DNA of 64,000 nt, taken from Azorinus chamasolen (lineage: Eukaryota; Mollusca; Bivalvia; Cardiida; Solecurtidae). The position numbers and the translations under genes were made by a program. The notes under the pieces are model-generated. The model did no database searches, had not been told where the DNA came from, and worked only from the letters and a program-made list of their open reading frames with translations. The DNA is taken from contig OY755252.1 of assembly GCA_963576725.1 (NCBI GenBank), forward strand, positions 52,663,059 through 52,727,058, written 5' to 3'. How positions within the stretch are numbered: position 1 is the first letter of the stretch; every line of letters starts with the position of its first letter. Below, piece by piece: positions 36,927 through 48,695 of this stretch.

Positions 36927-39069
36927 AGCTCACCAGAGCACAAAGTGCTCAGGGTGAGCTTTTGTGATCGCCGGTTGTCCGTCGTCCGTCGGCGTGCGTC
37001 GTCCGTCGTCAACAATTTGAACCTTTAAAAATCTTCTCCTCTGAATCTACAGGGATCTCAACTTTCATCTTTGGCACATAGCATCATATTCAGGTCCTCT
37101 ACAAAAGTTATATAAATTATGCCCCTGGGGTCAAAATTGACCCTGCCCCAGGGGTGCCTTGTTTTCAATAGAAACATATAGTAAAACTTTGAAAATCTTC
37201 TCCTCTGAAACCAGAAGCTACTCAGCTTTCATAATTGGCACATAGCATCATGTTCAGGTCCTCTACAAAAGTTATATAAATTATGGCCCTGGGGTCAAAA
37301 TTGGCCCTGCCCCAGGGGTGGGCAGTTTTCAATAGAATCATATAGTGCAAACTTTGAAAATCTTCTTCTCTGAAACTGGAAGGCTCTCAGCTTTCATATT
37401 TGGCACATAGCATCATGTTCAGGTCCTCTACAAAAGTTATATAAATTATGGCCCCGGGGTCAAAATTGGCCCCGCCCCAGGGGTGGGCAGGTTTCAAAAG
37501 AAACAAATAGTGAAATCTTTGAAAATCTTCTCCTCTGAAACTGGAAGGTTCTCAGCTTTCATATTTGGCACAGAGCATCATGTTCAGGTCCTCTACAAAA
37601 GTTATATTATTTATGGCCCCGGGGTCAAAATTGGCCCCGCCCCAGGGGTGGGCAGTTTTCAATAGAAACAAATAGTGAAATCTTTGAAAATCTTCTTGTC
37701 TGAAACTGGAAGGTTCTCAGCTTTCATATTTGGCACAGAGCATCATGTTCAGGTCCTCTACAAAAGTTATATAAATTATGGCCCCGGGGTCAAAATTGGC
37801 CCCGCCCCAGGGGTGGGCAGGTTTCAAAAGAAACAAATAGTGAAATCTTTGAAAATCTTCTCCTCTGAAACTCGAAGGTTCTCAGCTTTCATATTTGGCA
37901 CATAGCATCATGTTCAGGTCCTCTACAAAAGTTATGTTATTTATGGCCCCGGGGTCAAAATTGGGCCCGCCCCAGGGGTGGGCAGTTTTCAATAGAAACA
38001 AATAGTGAAATCTTTGAAAATCTTCTTGTCTGAAACTGGAAGGTTCTCAGCTTTCATATTTGGCACAGAGCATCATGTTTAGGTCCTCTACAAAAGTTAT
38101 ATAAATTATGGCCCCGGGGTCAAAATTGGCCCCGTCCCAGGGGTGGGCAGTTTTCAATAGAAACAAATAGTGAAATCCTTGAAAATCTTTTCCTGTGAAA
38201 CTGGATGTTTCTCAGCTTTCATATTTGGCACATAGCATCATGTTCAGGTCTTCTACAAAAATTATATAAAGTATGGCCCCGGGGTCAAAATTGGCCCCAC
38301 CCCAGGGGTGGGCAGTTTTCAATAGAAACAAATAGTGAAATCTTTGAAAATCTTCTTCTCTGAAACTGGAAGGCTCTCAGCTCTCATATTTGGCACATAG
38401 CATCATGTTCAGGTCCTCTACAAAAGTTATGTAAATTATGGGCCCTGGGGTCAAAATTGGCCCCGCCCCAGGGTAGGGCAGTTTTCAATAGAAACAAATA
38501 GTGAAATCCTTGAAAATCTTTTCCTCTGAAACTGGAAGGTTCTCAGCTTTCATATTTGGCACATAGCATCATGTTCAGGTCTTCTACAAAAGTTATATAA
38601 AGTATGGCCCCGGGGTCAAAATTGGCCCCGTCCCAGGGGTGGGCAGTTTTCAATAGAAACAAATAGTGAAATCTTTGAAAATCTTCTTCTCTGAAACTGG
38701 AAGGCTCTCAGCTTTCATATTTTGCACAGAGCATCATGTTCAGGTCCTCTACAAAAGTTATATAAATTATGACCCTGGGGTCAAAATTGGCCCTGCCACA
38801 GGGGTAGTAGACAGTTTTCAATAGAAACATGTTGAGAAAACTTTGAAAATCTTCTTCTCTGAAACTGGAAGGTTAATCTCAGCTTTCATATTTGGCTCAT
38901 AGCATCATGTTCAGGTCCCCTACAAGTTTTTCTAAATTATTCCCCTGGGGTCAAAATTGGCCCGCCCCAGGGCCGGCTAGTTCTCTATAGAAACATATAG
39001 TGAAAACTTTGAAAATCTTCTCCTCTGATTGTCTGGTGAGCGCTTCAGGGCCATTCTGGCCCTCTTGTT
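36927..39069 (+). mobile_element. Hairpin-headed element, AGCTCACC family, longest copy
   Basis: The head AGCTCACCAGAGCAC / GTGCTCAGGGTGAGCT is followed by TTTTGTGATCG and GTCCGTCGTCCGTC. About twelve core units of about 165 bp (TTTGGCACATAGCATCATGT, GGGGTCAAAATTGGCCCCGC) are partly arranged as two-unit blocks of about 330 bp. The end is GAGCGCTTCAGGGCC to CCCTCTTGTT. Confidence 0.88.
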
Positions 39070-39434
39070 CATATTTTCTTGTCTGGACAATAATTTTTTA
39101 TTTACTGATTCAATGTATGAAAGTAGGTACTAATACCATTCAGGTGGTCATGTATATACCATAGTCAACCACACCATGGGTGGGTGGGATGGGGAGAGTG
39201 GAGGTTTTTTTTCAGTCCGGTGGGGGACTCATGTCTTGCATAGCAATACAACATGCCCTTGTTCATATTTTTATGCTCTGTCTATCACGCTTCATGTTCG
39301 GGCCATATCTCCTACAAGGGTAGGCCAAATTAATTCATTATAACTTCACACATATAACAAGCATTATGAGAGGAAGTGTCATGCACAAGGGCCATAAATC
39401 TAGTATCAATATTTAGGGAGTTATTCCCCTTTTA
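39070..39434 (-). mobile_element. Fragment of the GTCCC-headed element
   Basis: Sequence such as GTACTAATACCATTCAGGTG, TTTTTTCAGTCCGGTGGGGG and CAATACAACATGCCCTTGTT matches the element at 56831-57233 in inverted orientation. A GAGAGGAAGTGTCATGCACA unit shared with the GGGGAGACAT family follows. Confidence 0.6.
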
Positions 39435-40711
39435 AGCTCACCAGAACACAAAGTGTTCAGGATGAGCTTTTGTAATTGCCTGATGTCCGTCGTCGTGCAT
39501 CGTGTGTCGTCCGTCGTTGTCTGTCAACAATTTGAACCTTTAAAATTCTTCTCCTCTGAATCTACAGGGCTCTTAGCTTTCATTATTGGCACATAGCATC
39601 ACCTGTAGATCCTCTACAAAAGTTATATTAATTATGTCCCTGGGGTCAAAATTGGCCCCACCCTAGGGTTGCCTTGTTTTCTATAGAAACATATAGTGAA
39701 AACTTTGAAAATCTTCTCCTCAGAACCTGGTAGGTTCTCAGCTTTCATATTTGGCACATAGCATCGTGTTCAGGTCCTCTTCAACAATTGTATAAATAAT
39801 GCCCCTGGGGTCAAAACTGGCTCCGCTCCAGTGGTGGTGGCCAGCTTTCAATAGAAACATATATTGTGAAAACTTTGAAAATCTTCTCCTGAAATAAATT
39901 ATAAATGTATAAATTATGCTCCTGGGGTCAAAATTGGCCCCGCCCCAGGGGCCGGCCAGTTTTCACTAGAAACATATAGTGAAAACTTTGAAAATCTTCT
40001 TCTCTGACACTGGAAAGTTCTCAGCTTTCATATATTGGGCACATAGCATCATGTTCAGGTCCTCTACAAAAGTTATATAAATTATACCCCTAGGGTCAAA
40101 ATTGGCCCCGCTCCAGGGGCAGGCCAGTTTTCATTAGAAACATATAGTGAAAACTTTGAAAATCTTCTTCTCTGAAACTGGAAATTTCTCAGCTTTCATA
40201 TTTGGCACATAGCATCATGTTCAGGTCCTCTACAAAAGTTATATAAATTATACCCCTAGGGTCAAAATTGGCCCCGCTCCAGGGGCAGGCCAGTTTTCAG
40301 TAGAAACATATAGTGAAAACTTTGAAAATCTTCTTCTCTGAAACTGGAAATTTCTCAGCTTTCATATTTGGCACATAGCATCATGTTCAGGTCCTCTACA
40401 AAAGTTATATAAATTATACCCCTAGGGTCAAAATTGGCCCCGCTCCAGGGGCAGGCCAGTTTTCAGTAGAAACATATAGTGAAAACTTTGAAAATCTTCT
40501 TCTCTGAAACTGGAAATTTCTCAGCTTTCATATTTGGCACATAGCATTATGTTCAGGTCCTCTACAAAAGTTACGTAAATAATGCCCCTCGGATCAAAAT
40601 TGGCCCACCCAAGGGTTGGCAAGTTTTCAATAGAAACATATTGTGAAAACTTTGAAAATCTTCTCCTGACTGTCTGGTGAGCGATATCAGGGCCATCATG
40701 GCCCTCTTGTT
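39435..40711 (+). mobile_element. Hairpin-headed element, AGCTCACC family
   Basis: The head AGCTCACCAGAACAC / GTGTTCAGGATGAGCT is followed by TTTTGTAATTG, a GTCGTC/GTCCGTCG run and about seven core units, three of them nearly identical (ATTATACCCCTAGGGTCAAA). The end is GAGCGATATCAGGGCC to CCCTCTTGTT. Confidence 0.87.
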
Positions 40712-41836
40712 TTCATTCAGGAGCAGTTTGTGTTTTTGCTCCTGCTGTATATAATGCAGACCATCAACAATGAATCTAGCAATGTTTCAAATGTGGTGGC
40801 AGATCTGGAACTACACTGTTTGTGATGTAATACTACTGACCCCTTTAACCCTGTATCAGTTCAGTATGGATGTAAGAAATAGGTATTTAAAGTGACTATT
40901 TAGTAGCTGAATTTATAATGCCATATGAAATGAGGGAAATTTTGACCATGAAAGGAACTGTAGAATTTGATCTATTAGTACTGCATTAGCAAACAGAGCA
41001 GACCATGATCAGACGACTCCCACAGGAACTGTCTGGTAGACCATGATCAGACGACTCCCACAGGAACTGTCTGGTCTAGATCTACCAAAGCAAAGGCGTA
41101 GAAAAGTGGGATTCTCCGATAAAGGGTTAAGGATTATTTCAGTATTGTCAGTCAGTCCATGGATAAGTGTAATTACATTCAGTCCATCCATAATTACCTG
41201 GCTTTTATGGGTTTTTTTACATTTTAACAATGTGCCATTCAATCCTGTAGAAGACTTTGCATTTTAAAAATGTCACTTGAATAAAAAATTTAAATTATAA
41301 AAAAGCACAAGTCGGTTTCTAAATAATTATGATGCTTTTGTCGACATACGTTTGAAATATTGTCGTAAATTTTCACTGTGTATTGCATTTTCGAACAACT
41401 GCATTTTCATATACAGTAAAACCTCTCAAAAGAGTGACCACCAAAAAATTAGTGTTATTCTGGATTTTAATGCAAGTAGGTTGCTGACTCAATGCAAGAT
41501 GAAAGTTATGCAGAAGGCTCCTGCAGCTGTTTTCTGCATTACTTTTGTCCTTCATTTATCAATCCCCTGGTTTTAAAGACACCTATGTCAATTGATATAG
41601 TGATTGTTTTAAAGGGATTTGTACAATTTGGTTGCTCCGTCAAATCTTTGCATGCTTAGAGTAAATTTTTGTAACCTATCCAATAGCTTGGATCTAGATT
41701 GGGCACTGAGGGAGTGTCTGATCAGGAGCCAATCCATATGGCACTAAGAATTAGGGGAAAAAATATTTTGATATGGAAAAAAGCATTAATAGGGACTTAT
41801 TATGCACATTTTAACATTGCCATGTTTTGTACATAT
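40712..41836. other. Intergenic stretch, no gene recognised
   Basis: It holds a TTAA MITE right half with a small duplication of CGACTCCCACAGGAACTGTC (41015-41065) and a partial Tc1/mariner-like MITE from TACAGTAAAACCTCTC (41413) to about 41605. Confidence 0.5.
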
Positions 41837-42081
41837 TTAACCCTTTCCTTCATGAATATTTAAGAAATTATGTCATGAATATTAATTAGATTAGTTTGGT
41901 TTAATAGCACATGGACACGGGAATTTTTGACCATTGCATAAACTGTAGAATCATGTCTATATTAAATCGTAAGCAAACAGAGCAGACCCTGATCAGTCAC
42001 GGCTCCTATAGGAGTCATCTGATGTGGGTTCACTTTGTTTTCAAAGCTGTAGAAAGGGGTAATTATGGAGCAATGTGTAAC
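41837..42081 (+). mobile_element. TTAA-type MITE
   Basis: TTAACCCTTTCCTTCATGAA, core GACCCTGATCAGTCACGGCT and partner, then a worn end near TGGAGCAATGTGTAAC. Confidence 0.7.
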
Positions 42082-42261
42082 ATGTTTGAAACAGCTGTAG
42101 ACTAGTCTGTTACTATGTACTGCCTGATATGGGTTTTGATTTACGTAGTTATCTTCAGGTTAGAGTTGCTGTGAATTCCTTCATGTGAATTTAGAAACAA
42201 TAGAGCGTTTCTAATGTGGCAACATTTTGGACAAATATATATTTTAAAACTAGGTATCTGC

Positions 42262-42659
42262 TTAACCACTTACTCCATGAATATTTAAGCAAGAATAATG
42301 ATATCATTTAGATTAATTTTTCTAATGGCACAGGAATTTTTGGCCTCGGCAGAAACAATAGAATCATATCTATATTATATCGTAAGCAAACAGAGCAGAC
42401 CCTGATCAGAGGGCTCCTACAGGAGTCTGGGTTTATTCTGTTTGCAAAGACGTAGAAAGGTGTATTTATGGAGTACTGTAAAACCTCCCTAAACCTGACG
42501 GTAAATTCGGTATAAATATTGGTCTTAGAGACAGGTGACAGCTCTCTAAGAGCTTTCTGTATGACTTTCAGCCTGCATTAAGCAGCCACCTACCTAAACG
42601 TATCTAAACTCTTCTCTACTAGAATTACAGTTTAGAAAGGTTTTACTGTAAATGGTTAA
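42262..42659 (+). mobile_element. TTAA-type MITE interrupted near its right end
   Basis: TTAACCACTTACTCCATGAA to TGTATTTATGGAGTA, then after an insertion AATGGTTAA. Intact copies read GGAGTAAAGGGTTAA, so the two parts fit together exactly. Confidence 0.8.
42477..42648. mobile_element. Tc1/mariner-like MITE inserted at TA
   Basis: CTGTAAAACCTCCC and GGTTTTACTG are inverted ends, with TA on both sides (42475-42476, 42649-42650). The centre (CAGCCTGCATTAAGCAGCCA) is shared with 48529-48695 and 59535-59755. A TA duplication with CAGTAAAACC-type ends suits Tc1/mariner. Confidence 0.75.
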
Positions 42660-42717
42660 TGCAGAATGAAAGTATTGTAGAAAGCTGCTTTTGGAGTTTG
42701 ATGCATAACTTTTTGTG

Positions 42718-43131
42718 CTCAATAAGCTAATTCTCTGTAAGGTCACCAATATTAATTGTTTAACCCAGGTCCTCAATAAGCTAATTCTCTGTAAGGCCAC
42801 CAATATTAATTGTTTAACCCAGGTCCTCAATAAGCTAATTCTCTGTAAGGCCACCAATATTAATTGTTTAACCCAGGTCCTCAATAAGCTAATTCTCTGT
42901 AAGGCCACCAATATTAATTGTTTAACCCAGGTCCTCAATAAGCTTATTCTCTGTAAGGCCACCAATATTAATTGTTTAACCCAGGTCCTCAATAAGCTAA
43001 TTCTCTGTAAGGCCACCAATATTAATTGTTTAACCCAGGTCCTCAATAAGCTAATTCTCTGTAAGGCCACCAATATTAATTGTTTAACCCAGGTCCTCAA
43101 TAAGCTAATTCTCTGTAAGGCCACCAATATT
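42718..43131. repeat. 54-bp tandem array, about 7.7 units
   Basis: The unit is CTCAATAAGCTAATTCTCTG, TAAGGCCACCAATATTAATT, GTTTAACCCAGGTC. Units are almost identical, implying recent expansion. 54 is divisible by three and both strands happen to lack stops. The right edge joins MITE sequence (CATGTTCATGTTAGAAAGAA). Confidence 0.95.
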
Positions 43132-43639
43132 CCCTTTTCCTGTTGCATGTTCATGTTAGAAAGAATGACTTCATGGATATGTATTAGCTGAATTTCTATA
43201 ATGATACATATATATAGTATATACACATGAAAGTGTGACATTGGTAGAAACTGTAGAGTCAAAAGATATTATAATTTCATAAGCAAACAAAGCAGACCCT
43301 GATCAGAATCCTTTTGACACCAAACAATTTTCGCCTGCACAAAAAAAAGGATCTATAAAATATAAGCACGAACTGAACAGACCTTCATCAGACAGCTTCT
43401 ACTGGAGCTGACTCTATTATCTGCAAAGTTTTATAAAGATTGAATTACCAAGTAAATGGTTTCCCTGCTTTAACTGTTGACAATATATATACATATTGTT
43501 GTCTTCTACTATTTCCAAAATTTATTTTTCTTCCATTTTTCTTCAAAATGGAGCCAAACAGTGTAGTTCCTGATGATTCCCCAAACAGTTAATATCAAAC
43601 AACAAAGACCATGTTGAAATATTTGTTTCCTCTTTTTTT

Positions 43640-43995
43640 CTTCTTTCCTGTCTGCTGCGTATCCATGCCCGAGTTTCGCCCGTTGCCCACAATCACCTCC
43701 GCTGGCTCACCGCTATGTGTTGCACTCATTACATGCCTCCTTGTACTCAGTGCCGTACACAGTTACTCGTGATTTCGTCTCCAAGATTTTCTCTCCAAGT
43801 TGATCCCCGAGTGCTTTCACACTCATGTTTGGATAGTCTAACTCTTCTCAAGCTTCACAGACAGTTTTTCTCAGACGCCGTGGCAGTGGGAGACACAGAA
43901 AAGCGTCTCTGAAATTTCTGGGAGGGACTGGGATTTGAACCCCGGACTTCTGGATTGGTAGTCAAGCGCATTACCACTAGACCACCGCTCCACCC
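43640..43995 (-). mobile_element. tRNA-type SINE, second family
   Basis: Read on the - strand, the head at 43917-43992 holds TGGTCTAGTGGTAA (A box) and GGTTCAAATCCC (B box), with partly pairing acceptor and anticodon stems. The body continues with GAAATTTCAGAGACGC and TGTGTCTCCCACTGCCACGG. Mismatches in the stems and the attached body argue for a SINE rather than a working tRNA gene. Confidence 0.65.
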
Positions 43996-44257
43996 TTGTG
44001 TTAAAATATTTTATCAGGGTCTACACTGTTCGCAAATGTCCCAAACACATCTTTGTTTAGATGGATCAAATATAGCAATAATATTACTGCAGTTGTTTTT
44101 CAATTTGCCCTTTATTTTGTAATGTTAGCAGGCAGCTGTAGATTTCTGTTGATGACAAATCATCATGACATTAAAAAACATGAAGCCTGTCTATTTCATC
44201 GTTTAGGCTTTATAAACTGTATAGCCAGTTCAGTCCTTTCCCTAATGAACATTTATG

Positions 44258-44462
44258 CAGGAGTTGATCATTTCAGGAATATTCATTTACCCAGGAATTG
44301 ATCATTTCAAGAATATTCATTTACCCAGGAATTGATCATTTCAGGAATATTCATTTACCCAGGAATTGATCATTTCAGGAATATTCATTTACCCAGGAAT
44401 TGATCATTTCAGGAATATTCATTTAATCAGGAATTGATCATTTCAGGAATATTCATTTACCC
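44258..44462. repeat. 34-bp tandem array, about 6 units
   Basis: The unit is CAGGAATTGATCATTTCAGG then AATATTCATTTACC. GGAATATTCAT resembles the subterminal GAATATTCAT motif of the TTAA MITEs. Confidence 0.92.
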
Positions 44463-44936
44463 ATACCCTCCTACTGACATCTTTTGATGCCTCTGTTAAA
44501 ATCATTTTTTGAAACCATTGTCATAAATAGAGAATTTGCTCCATGCTTTTTTATCACAATGGTTCCAGAACTAAACAACTCTTAAGTTTTATAAGGTGAA
44601 ATTTTGATTTGAATTTTTTGGCCTAATCTAAGTCTACTCTGTTTGCACACTTATTCATGAATTGATCACTTCATTAATATTCATTATCTTTTTTTTTTTC
44701 AAGCGAACTTTTGACTTGGACAAAAACTGTAGCATTAGATCTATACGATATCACAAGCAAATACCGCAGACCTTGATCTGTTCACAGAGGCATGAAAAAA
44801 TGTTTATATGATCTGTTTAAAATTACAATACTCAGAGCCCATCAGAGCCCATTTTGTTTTGCTGACTTTAGTGACACGATTTACTTACAGTGGATGATTT
44901 GGTTCTACACTACAAATCCTACATGTTGATTGTTGG

Positions 44937-45390
44937 TAACCCTTTACTCCATAGATATGGCTTTAAATGCCTATGCAAACAGAGTAGACCATGATCAGAC
45001 AGTTCCTGTAGGAGCCATCTGATCAGGGTCTGCTCTGTTTGCATGTGATATGATATACATGTAGATGTAATTATACAGTTTTTGCCATGGGTAAAATTTG
45101 CTGTGTTCATGTGCCATTATGAAAGTTTATCTAATTAACCCTTTCCCTCATTTAAACACATTTGCAAACAGAGTAGACCCTAGATCAGTTGCCTCCTATA
45201 GGAGTCGTCTGCTCTGTTTGCTTTTGACATAATATAGATCGACTTCTACAGTTTGTGGCAAAAGCAAAAAGAATGCAGTGAATAAATATTCATGATGTCA
45301 TTATTTTATATATGAATATTGAACAGGGAAAGGGTTGATATTCATAATGTCGTAGTTTCTTACATGAATATCCATGAAGTACAGGGTTAT
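44937..45390 (-). mobile_element. TTAA-type MITE that received another TTAA MITE
   Basis: TAACCCTTTACTCCATAGAT to TATCTAATTAA, then after the guest ATTCATAATGTCGTAGTTTC to GAAGTACAGGGTTA. The guest sits in the TTAA of the family's own TAATTAATATTCAT stretch. Confidence 0.8.
45135..45338 (-). mobile_element. Guest TTAA MITE inside a MITE
   Basis: TTAACCCTTTCCCTCATTTA to GAACAGGGAAAGGGTTGA; the second TTAA has one change (TTGA). The core hairpin is shortened. Confidence 0.82.
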
Positions 45391-45546
45391 GTATGGCTCA
45401 AATGTAAATATGTATGAATTGTTATTACACATATGCTTTGTTATACCACGTTAACAGTTAAACTGAAAATAAAGTGAAGTATGATTTTATGTGCTTGTTT
45501 TTTGTATTTATCTGTACAATTGTTTGTGGTGTGGTTTTACTTTGCT

Positions 45547-45770
45547 TTAACCCATTACCTCATAGGCTATTTTTAGACTCAACCTCTGAATAAATCTACC
45601 GAAAAGAAGCATATATTAGAATAAAGGATTTTTTTTGTTTAGAATTGTGTAGTTTTGAAACCATTGTGATAAGTAGAACCTATGGAGCAAATGCTCCATT
45701 TATTACAATTGTTTCAAAAGGTGACTTTTACAGAGGTGTCAAAAGGCGTCAATATGAGGGTATGGGTTAG
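45547..45770 (+). mobile_element. TTAA-type MITE, CATAGGCTAT sub-family
   Basis: TTAACCCATTACCTCATAGG to ATGAGGGTATGGGTTAG. The inner stem is GAAACCATTGTGATAAGTAG with AATGCTCCATTTATTACAAT. Confidence 0.8.
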
Positions 45771-45814
45771 CAATATTCCAGTCATAATTATAAAGCAACA
45801 TCCAGTTAATTACG

Positions 45815-46020
45815 GATGGAGGAATACCCCCCTAGAGGTTTAACTGTGCATCAAATAAATTGCAATGTTCCGTACACAGAACACCTCGGTAGAACCACTG
45901 ATCTGGTAGAACCACTGATCTACTGCAAATCAGATGGAAGGCATCCTCACACGAAAAAATCATAAACAGAGGATTTATGTGTCCAATAGAAACATTTCTA
46001 GCACAACTTGCATTGGACAT
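45815..46020 (-). mobile_element. SINE body fragment (same family as 24935)
   Basis: On the - strand it reads GTGTGAGGATGCCTTCCATC, TTTGCAGTAGATCAGTGGTT and CATTGCAATTTATTTGATGC, colinear with the SINE at 24935. A small duplication of TAGAACCACTGATCT is present and the tRNA head is missing. Confidence 0.7.
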
Positions 46021-46197
46021 GTGACTGCATTCATTACCTTGACAACATAACCCTTTGAATGCAGAAAAGTTAAACTGGCATTAGCAAACAATCTAGGCTC
46101 ATAGAAGAGCCCTCTGTTTGACATTTGATATCTCTAGCAAATGTAATCCATTCAAACAGTGATGGACATAATGACATCAGCTATTAGATTATTTTTT

Positions 46198-46641
46198 AGC
46201 TCCACTTTTTCAAAAAGTGGAGCTATTGTCATGACCCTCTCGTCGGCGTCGGTTAACCTTTTTGTTAAGGTCCCTTTTCTCAGAAACCATCAAAGATATT
46301 TGGTTCATATTTGGTATGTATGTTTACTATATCAAGGGGAACCCATTTCACAGGGGTAGGTAACCCTAAAATTAATTTTGCTATAGTTATGCCCCTTTTT
46401 CGACTTAGATTTTTCATTGTTGGTTAAGTTTTATGTTCAGGTCCATGTCTCAGAAAGTGTCCAAGATATTTGGTTCATCTTTGGTATACATATTAACTAT
46501 TACAAGGGGGACCCATTTCACAAGGGCTGGTAACCCTAAAATTAATTTTGCTATAGTTATCTCCCCTTTCTGACTTAGACTTCCACTACACTATCCAGCA
46601 CTAAGGAAAGTGGAGCATGCTGTCTGTGGACAGCTCTTGTT
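46198..46641 (+). mobile_element. Hairpin-headed element, AGCTCCAC family
   Basis: The head AGCTCCACTTTTT / AAAAAGTGGAGCT is followed by ATTGTCATGACC. Two core units (AGATATTTGGTTCATATTTG, CCTAAAATTAATTTTGCTAT) precede GCTGTCTGTGGACAGCTCTTGTT-type termination. An inverted relative is at 58394-58825. Confidence 0.85.
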
Positions 46642-46867
46642 ATATCATATGAACATTTTTCAGGCAGAAATTGTAGAATCAGATCTATATTAGACCATAA
46701 ACCTATAGGAGCTGTCTGTTTTGGGTCTACTCTGTTTAATAAATGCATAAATGGCATGTACATGAAGGAATAGATGAAAGGCCTTTGCCAACATAGTACA
46801 CCCAGACTAGAATGGCGTCAGTAAAAATTAAGTGTACATGAATATTCATCAGGTAATTTAAAGAGAT

Positions 46868-47117
46868 TTAACTCTTCGCTTGCTATTCACGTCAATATAC
46901 CTACCTGTAAATAGTGAAGACCCAGATGAGACAGCTCCTGCAGGAGCTGTCTCATCAGGGTCTGCACTATTTACAAATTGATTGTGCAACCAGTACACTC
47001 CACAGCAGTGATTGCACAGCGAAATACTTGTACACGGTGAAGATATATGTAATTATACAACAGGGCATGGGTAAAGAAGGAGAAATGTATTTTAAAATTC
47101 AGCAAGCGAAGGGTTAA
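46868..47117. mobile_element. TTAACCCTTCGC MITE, copy 2 (250 bp)
   Basis: Same length and structure as 23663-23912 with about nine substitutions; the left end is TTAACTCTTCGC. The central hairpin is unchanged. Confidence 0.92.
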
Positions 47118-47151
47118 GACATGTATGTAATGGATGCAGTTACATCTTTAA

Positions 47152-48472
47152 TTATGTCTCCCCCCATATTTATATGGGGGAGACATATTGTTTTCGTGAG
47201 AGTTGTCTGTCTGTCTGTCCGTCTGTCCGTCCGTCCGTCTGTCTGTCTGTCTGTCCGTCACACTTTTTGTCCGGACGATAACTTCAATATGCCTGATGCC
47301 AGTTGATTGAAACTTCATATATGGAAAGAGCATAATGAGAGGAAGTGTCATGCACAAGGTCCATAACTCTGGCTTCACTAATATAGGAGTTATTGCCCCT
47401 TGTAAAAAAAAATCACACTTTTTTGTCCGGACGATAACTTCAATAGGCCTGATGCCAGTTGATTGAAACTTCATATATGGAAAGAGCATAATGAGAGGAA
47501 GTGTCATGCACAAGGTCCATAACTCTGGCTTCACTAATATAGGAGTTATTGCCCCTTGTAAAAAAATGCACACTTTTTTGTCCGGACGATAACTCCTATA
47601 TGGCTCATGCTATTGGATTGAAACTTCATATATGGAAAGATCATGATGAGAGGAAGTGTCATACACAAGGTCCATAACTCTGGCTTCATTAATAATGGAG
47701 TTATTGCCCTTGTAAATTTTTCAACAAATTTTTTGTCCGGACGATAACTCCTATATGGCTCATGCCATTGGATTGAAACTTCATACATGGAAAGATCATG
47801 ATAAGAGAAAGTGTCATGCTCAAGGTCCATAACTCTGGCTTCACTAATACTGGAGTTATTGCCCTTTGTAAAAAAACACACAATTTTTTGTCAGGATGAT
47901 TACTCCTATATGGCACATGCCATTGGAGTGAAACTTCATATATGGATTGATCATGATAAGAGAAAGTGTCATGCATAAGGTCCATAACTCTGGCTTCAAT
48001 AAATTGAGTTATTGCCCCTTGTACATTTGTTTAGCGCTTTCTTGTCCGGACGATAACTCCTACATGGGTCTTGCCATTGTATTGAAACTTTATACATGGA
48101 AAGAGCATGATGAGAGAAAGTGTCATGAACAAAGGCCATAACTCTGGCTTCAATACTTTCGGAGTTATTGCCCTTTGTTACATTTTTTGTCCGATCAATA
48201 ACTCCTGTTCGACTGATGCTATTGGAATGACATTTCATTTATGGAAAGAGCATGATGAAAGTAAGCGTCATGCACAAAGGCCATAACTCTGGTATCATTT
48301 TTTTTGAAGTTATTAGCTGTTATCATTTTCTTCTTGAAAAATGTGGTGTGGAAAGCGCATAATGAGGGGAAGTATCAATCATCAAGTCCATAACATTTTT
48401 AGTGATTTCCCTTTACATATTGTTTTTATTAGAGGGGAGACATCCGTTTTTGTGACAAAAACCTCTAGTTGC
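47152..48472 (+). mobile_element. Hairpin-headed element, GGGGAGACAT family, intact head
   Basis: The head ATGTCTCCCCCCATATTTAT pairs with ATATGGGGGAGACAT, then GTCTGTCTGTCCG repeats, about seven core units with TGTCCGGACGATAACTCCTA, and the terminus GGGGAGACATCCGTTTTTGT with CCTCTAGTT. It is the intact counterpart of 31146-32412. Confidence 0.85.
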
Positions 48473-48528
48473 ACCTTTTTATTTGCAGTTAACTTCAATA
48501 CAGGTAATAAATGCAGGTATAACAGATG

Positions 48529-48695
48529 TACAGTACAACCTGTCCTAAGTGGCCATTCATTTATTGAACATAGGAGTCTTTAAAAGCAGGTGGTTGCTTA
48601 ATGCTGGGCAAAAGTAATGCAGAAAGCTCCTATACCACCTGCCTTATAGACCCATAATTAATCTCTTGATGGCCGCTTAAGACAGGTTTACTGTA
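48529..48695. mobile_element. Tc1/mariner-like MITE
   Basis: TACAGTACAACCTGTCCTAA and its inverted partner TTAAGACAGGTTTACTGTA enclose GCAGGTGGTTGCTTAATGC. The outermost TA pair is the likely target duplication. Confidence 0.8.

Noticed and set aside
42594..43262. Open frames on both strands over the 54-bp array (222 and 158 codons)
   Set aside because: The period is a multiple of three and one stop-free unit is copied; openness on both strands is a property of the repeat.
43917..43992. A tRNA gene on the - strand
   Set aside because: A and B boxes are present, but the acceptor and anticodon stems carry mismatches and a SINE-like body follows without a break.
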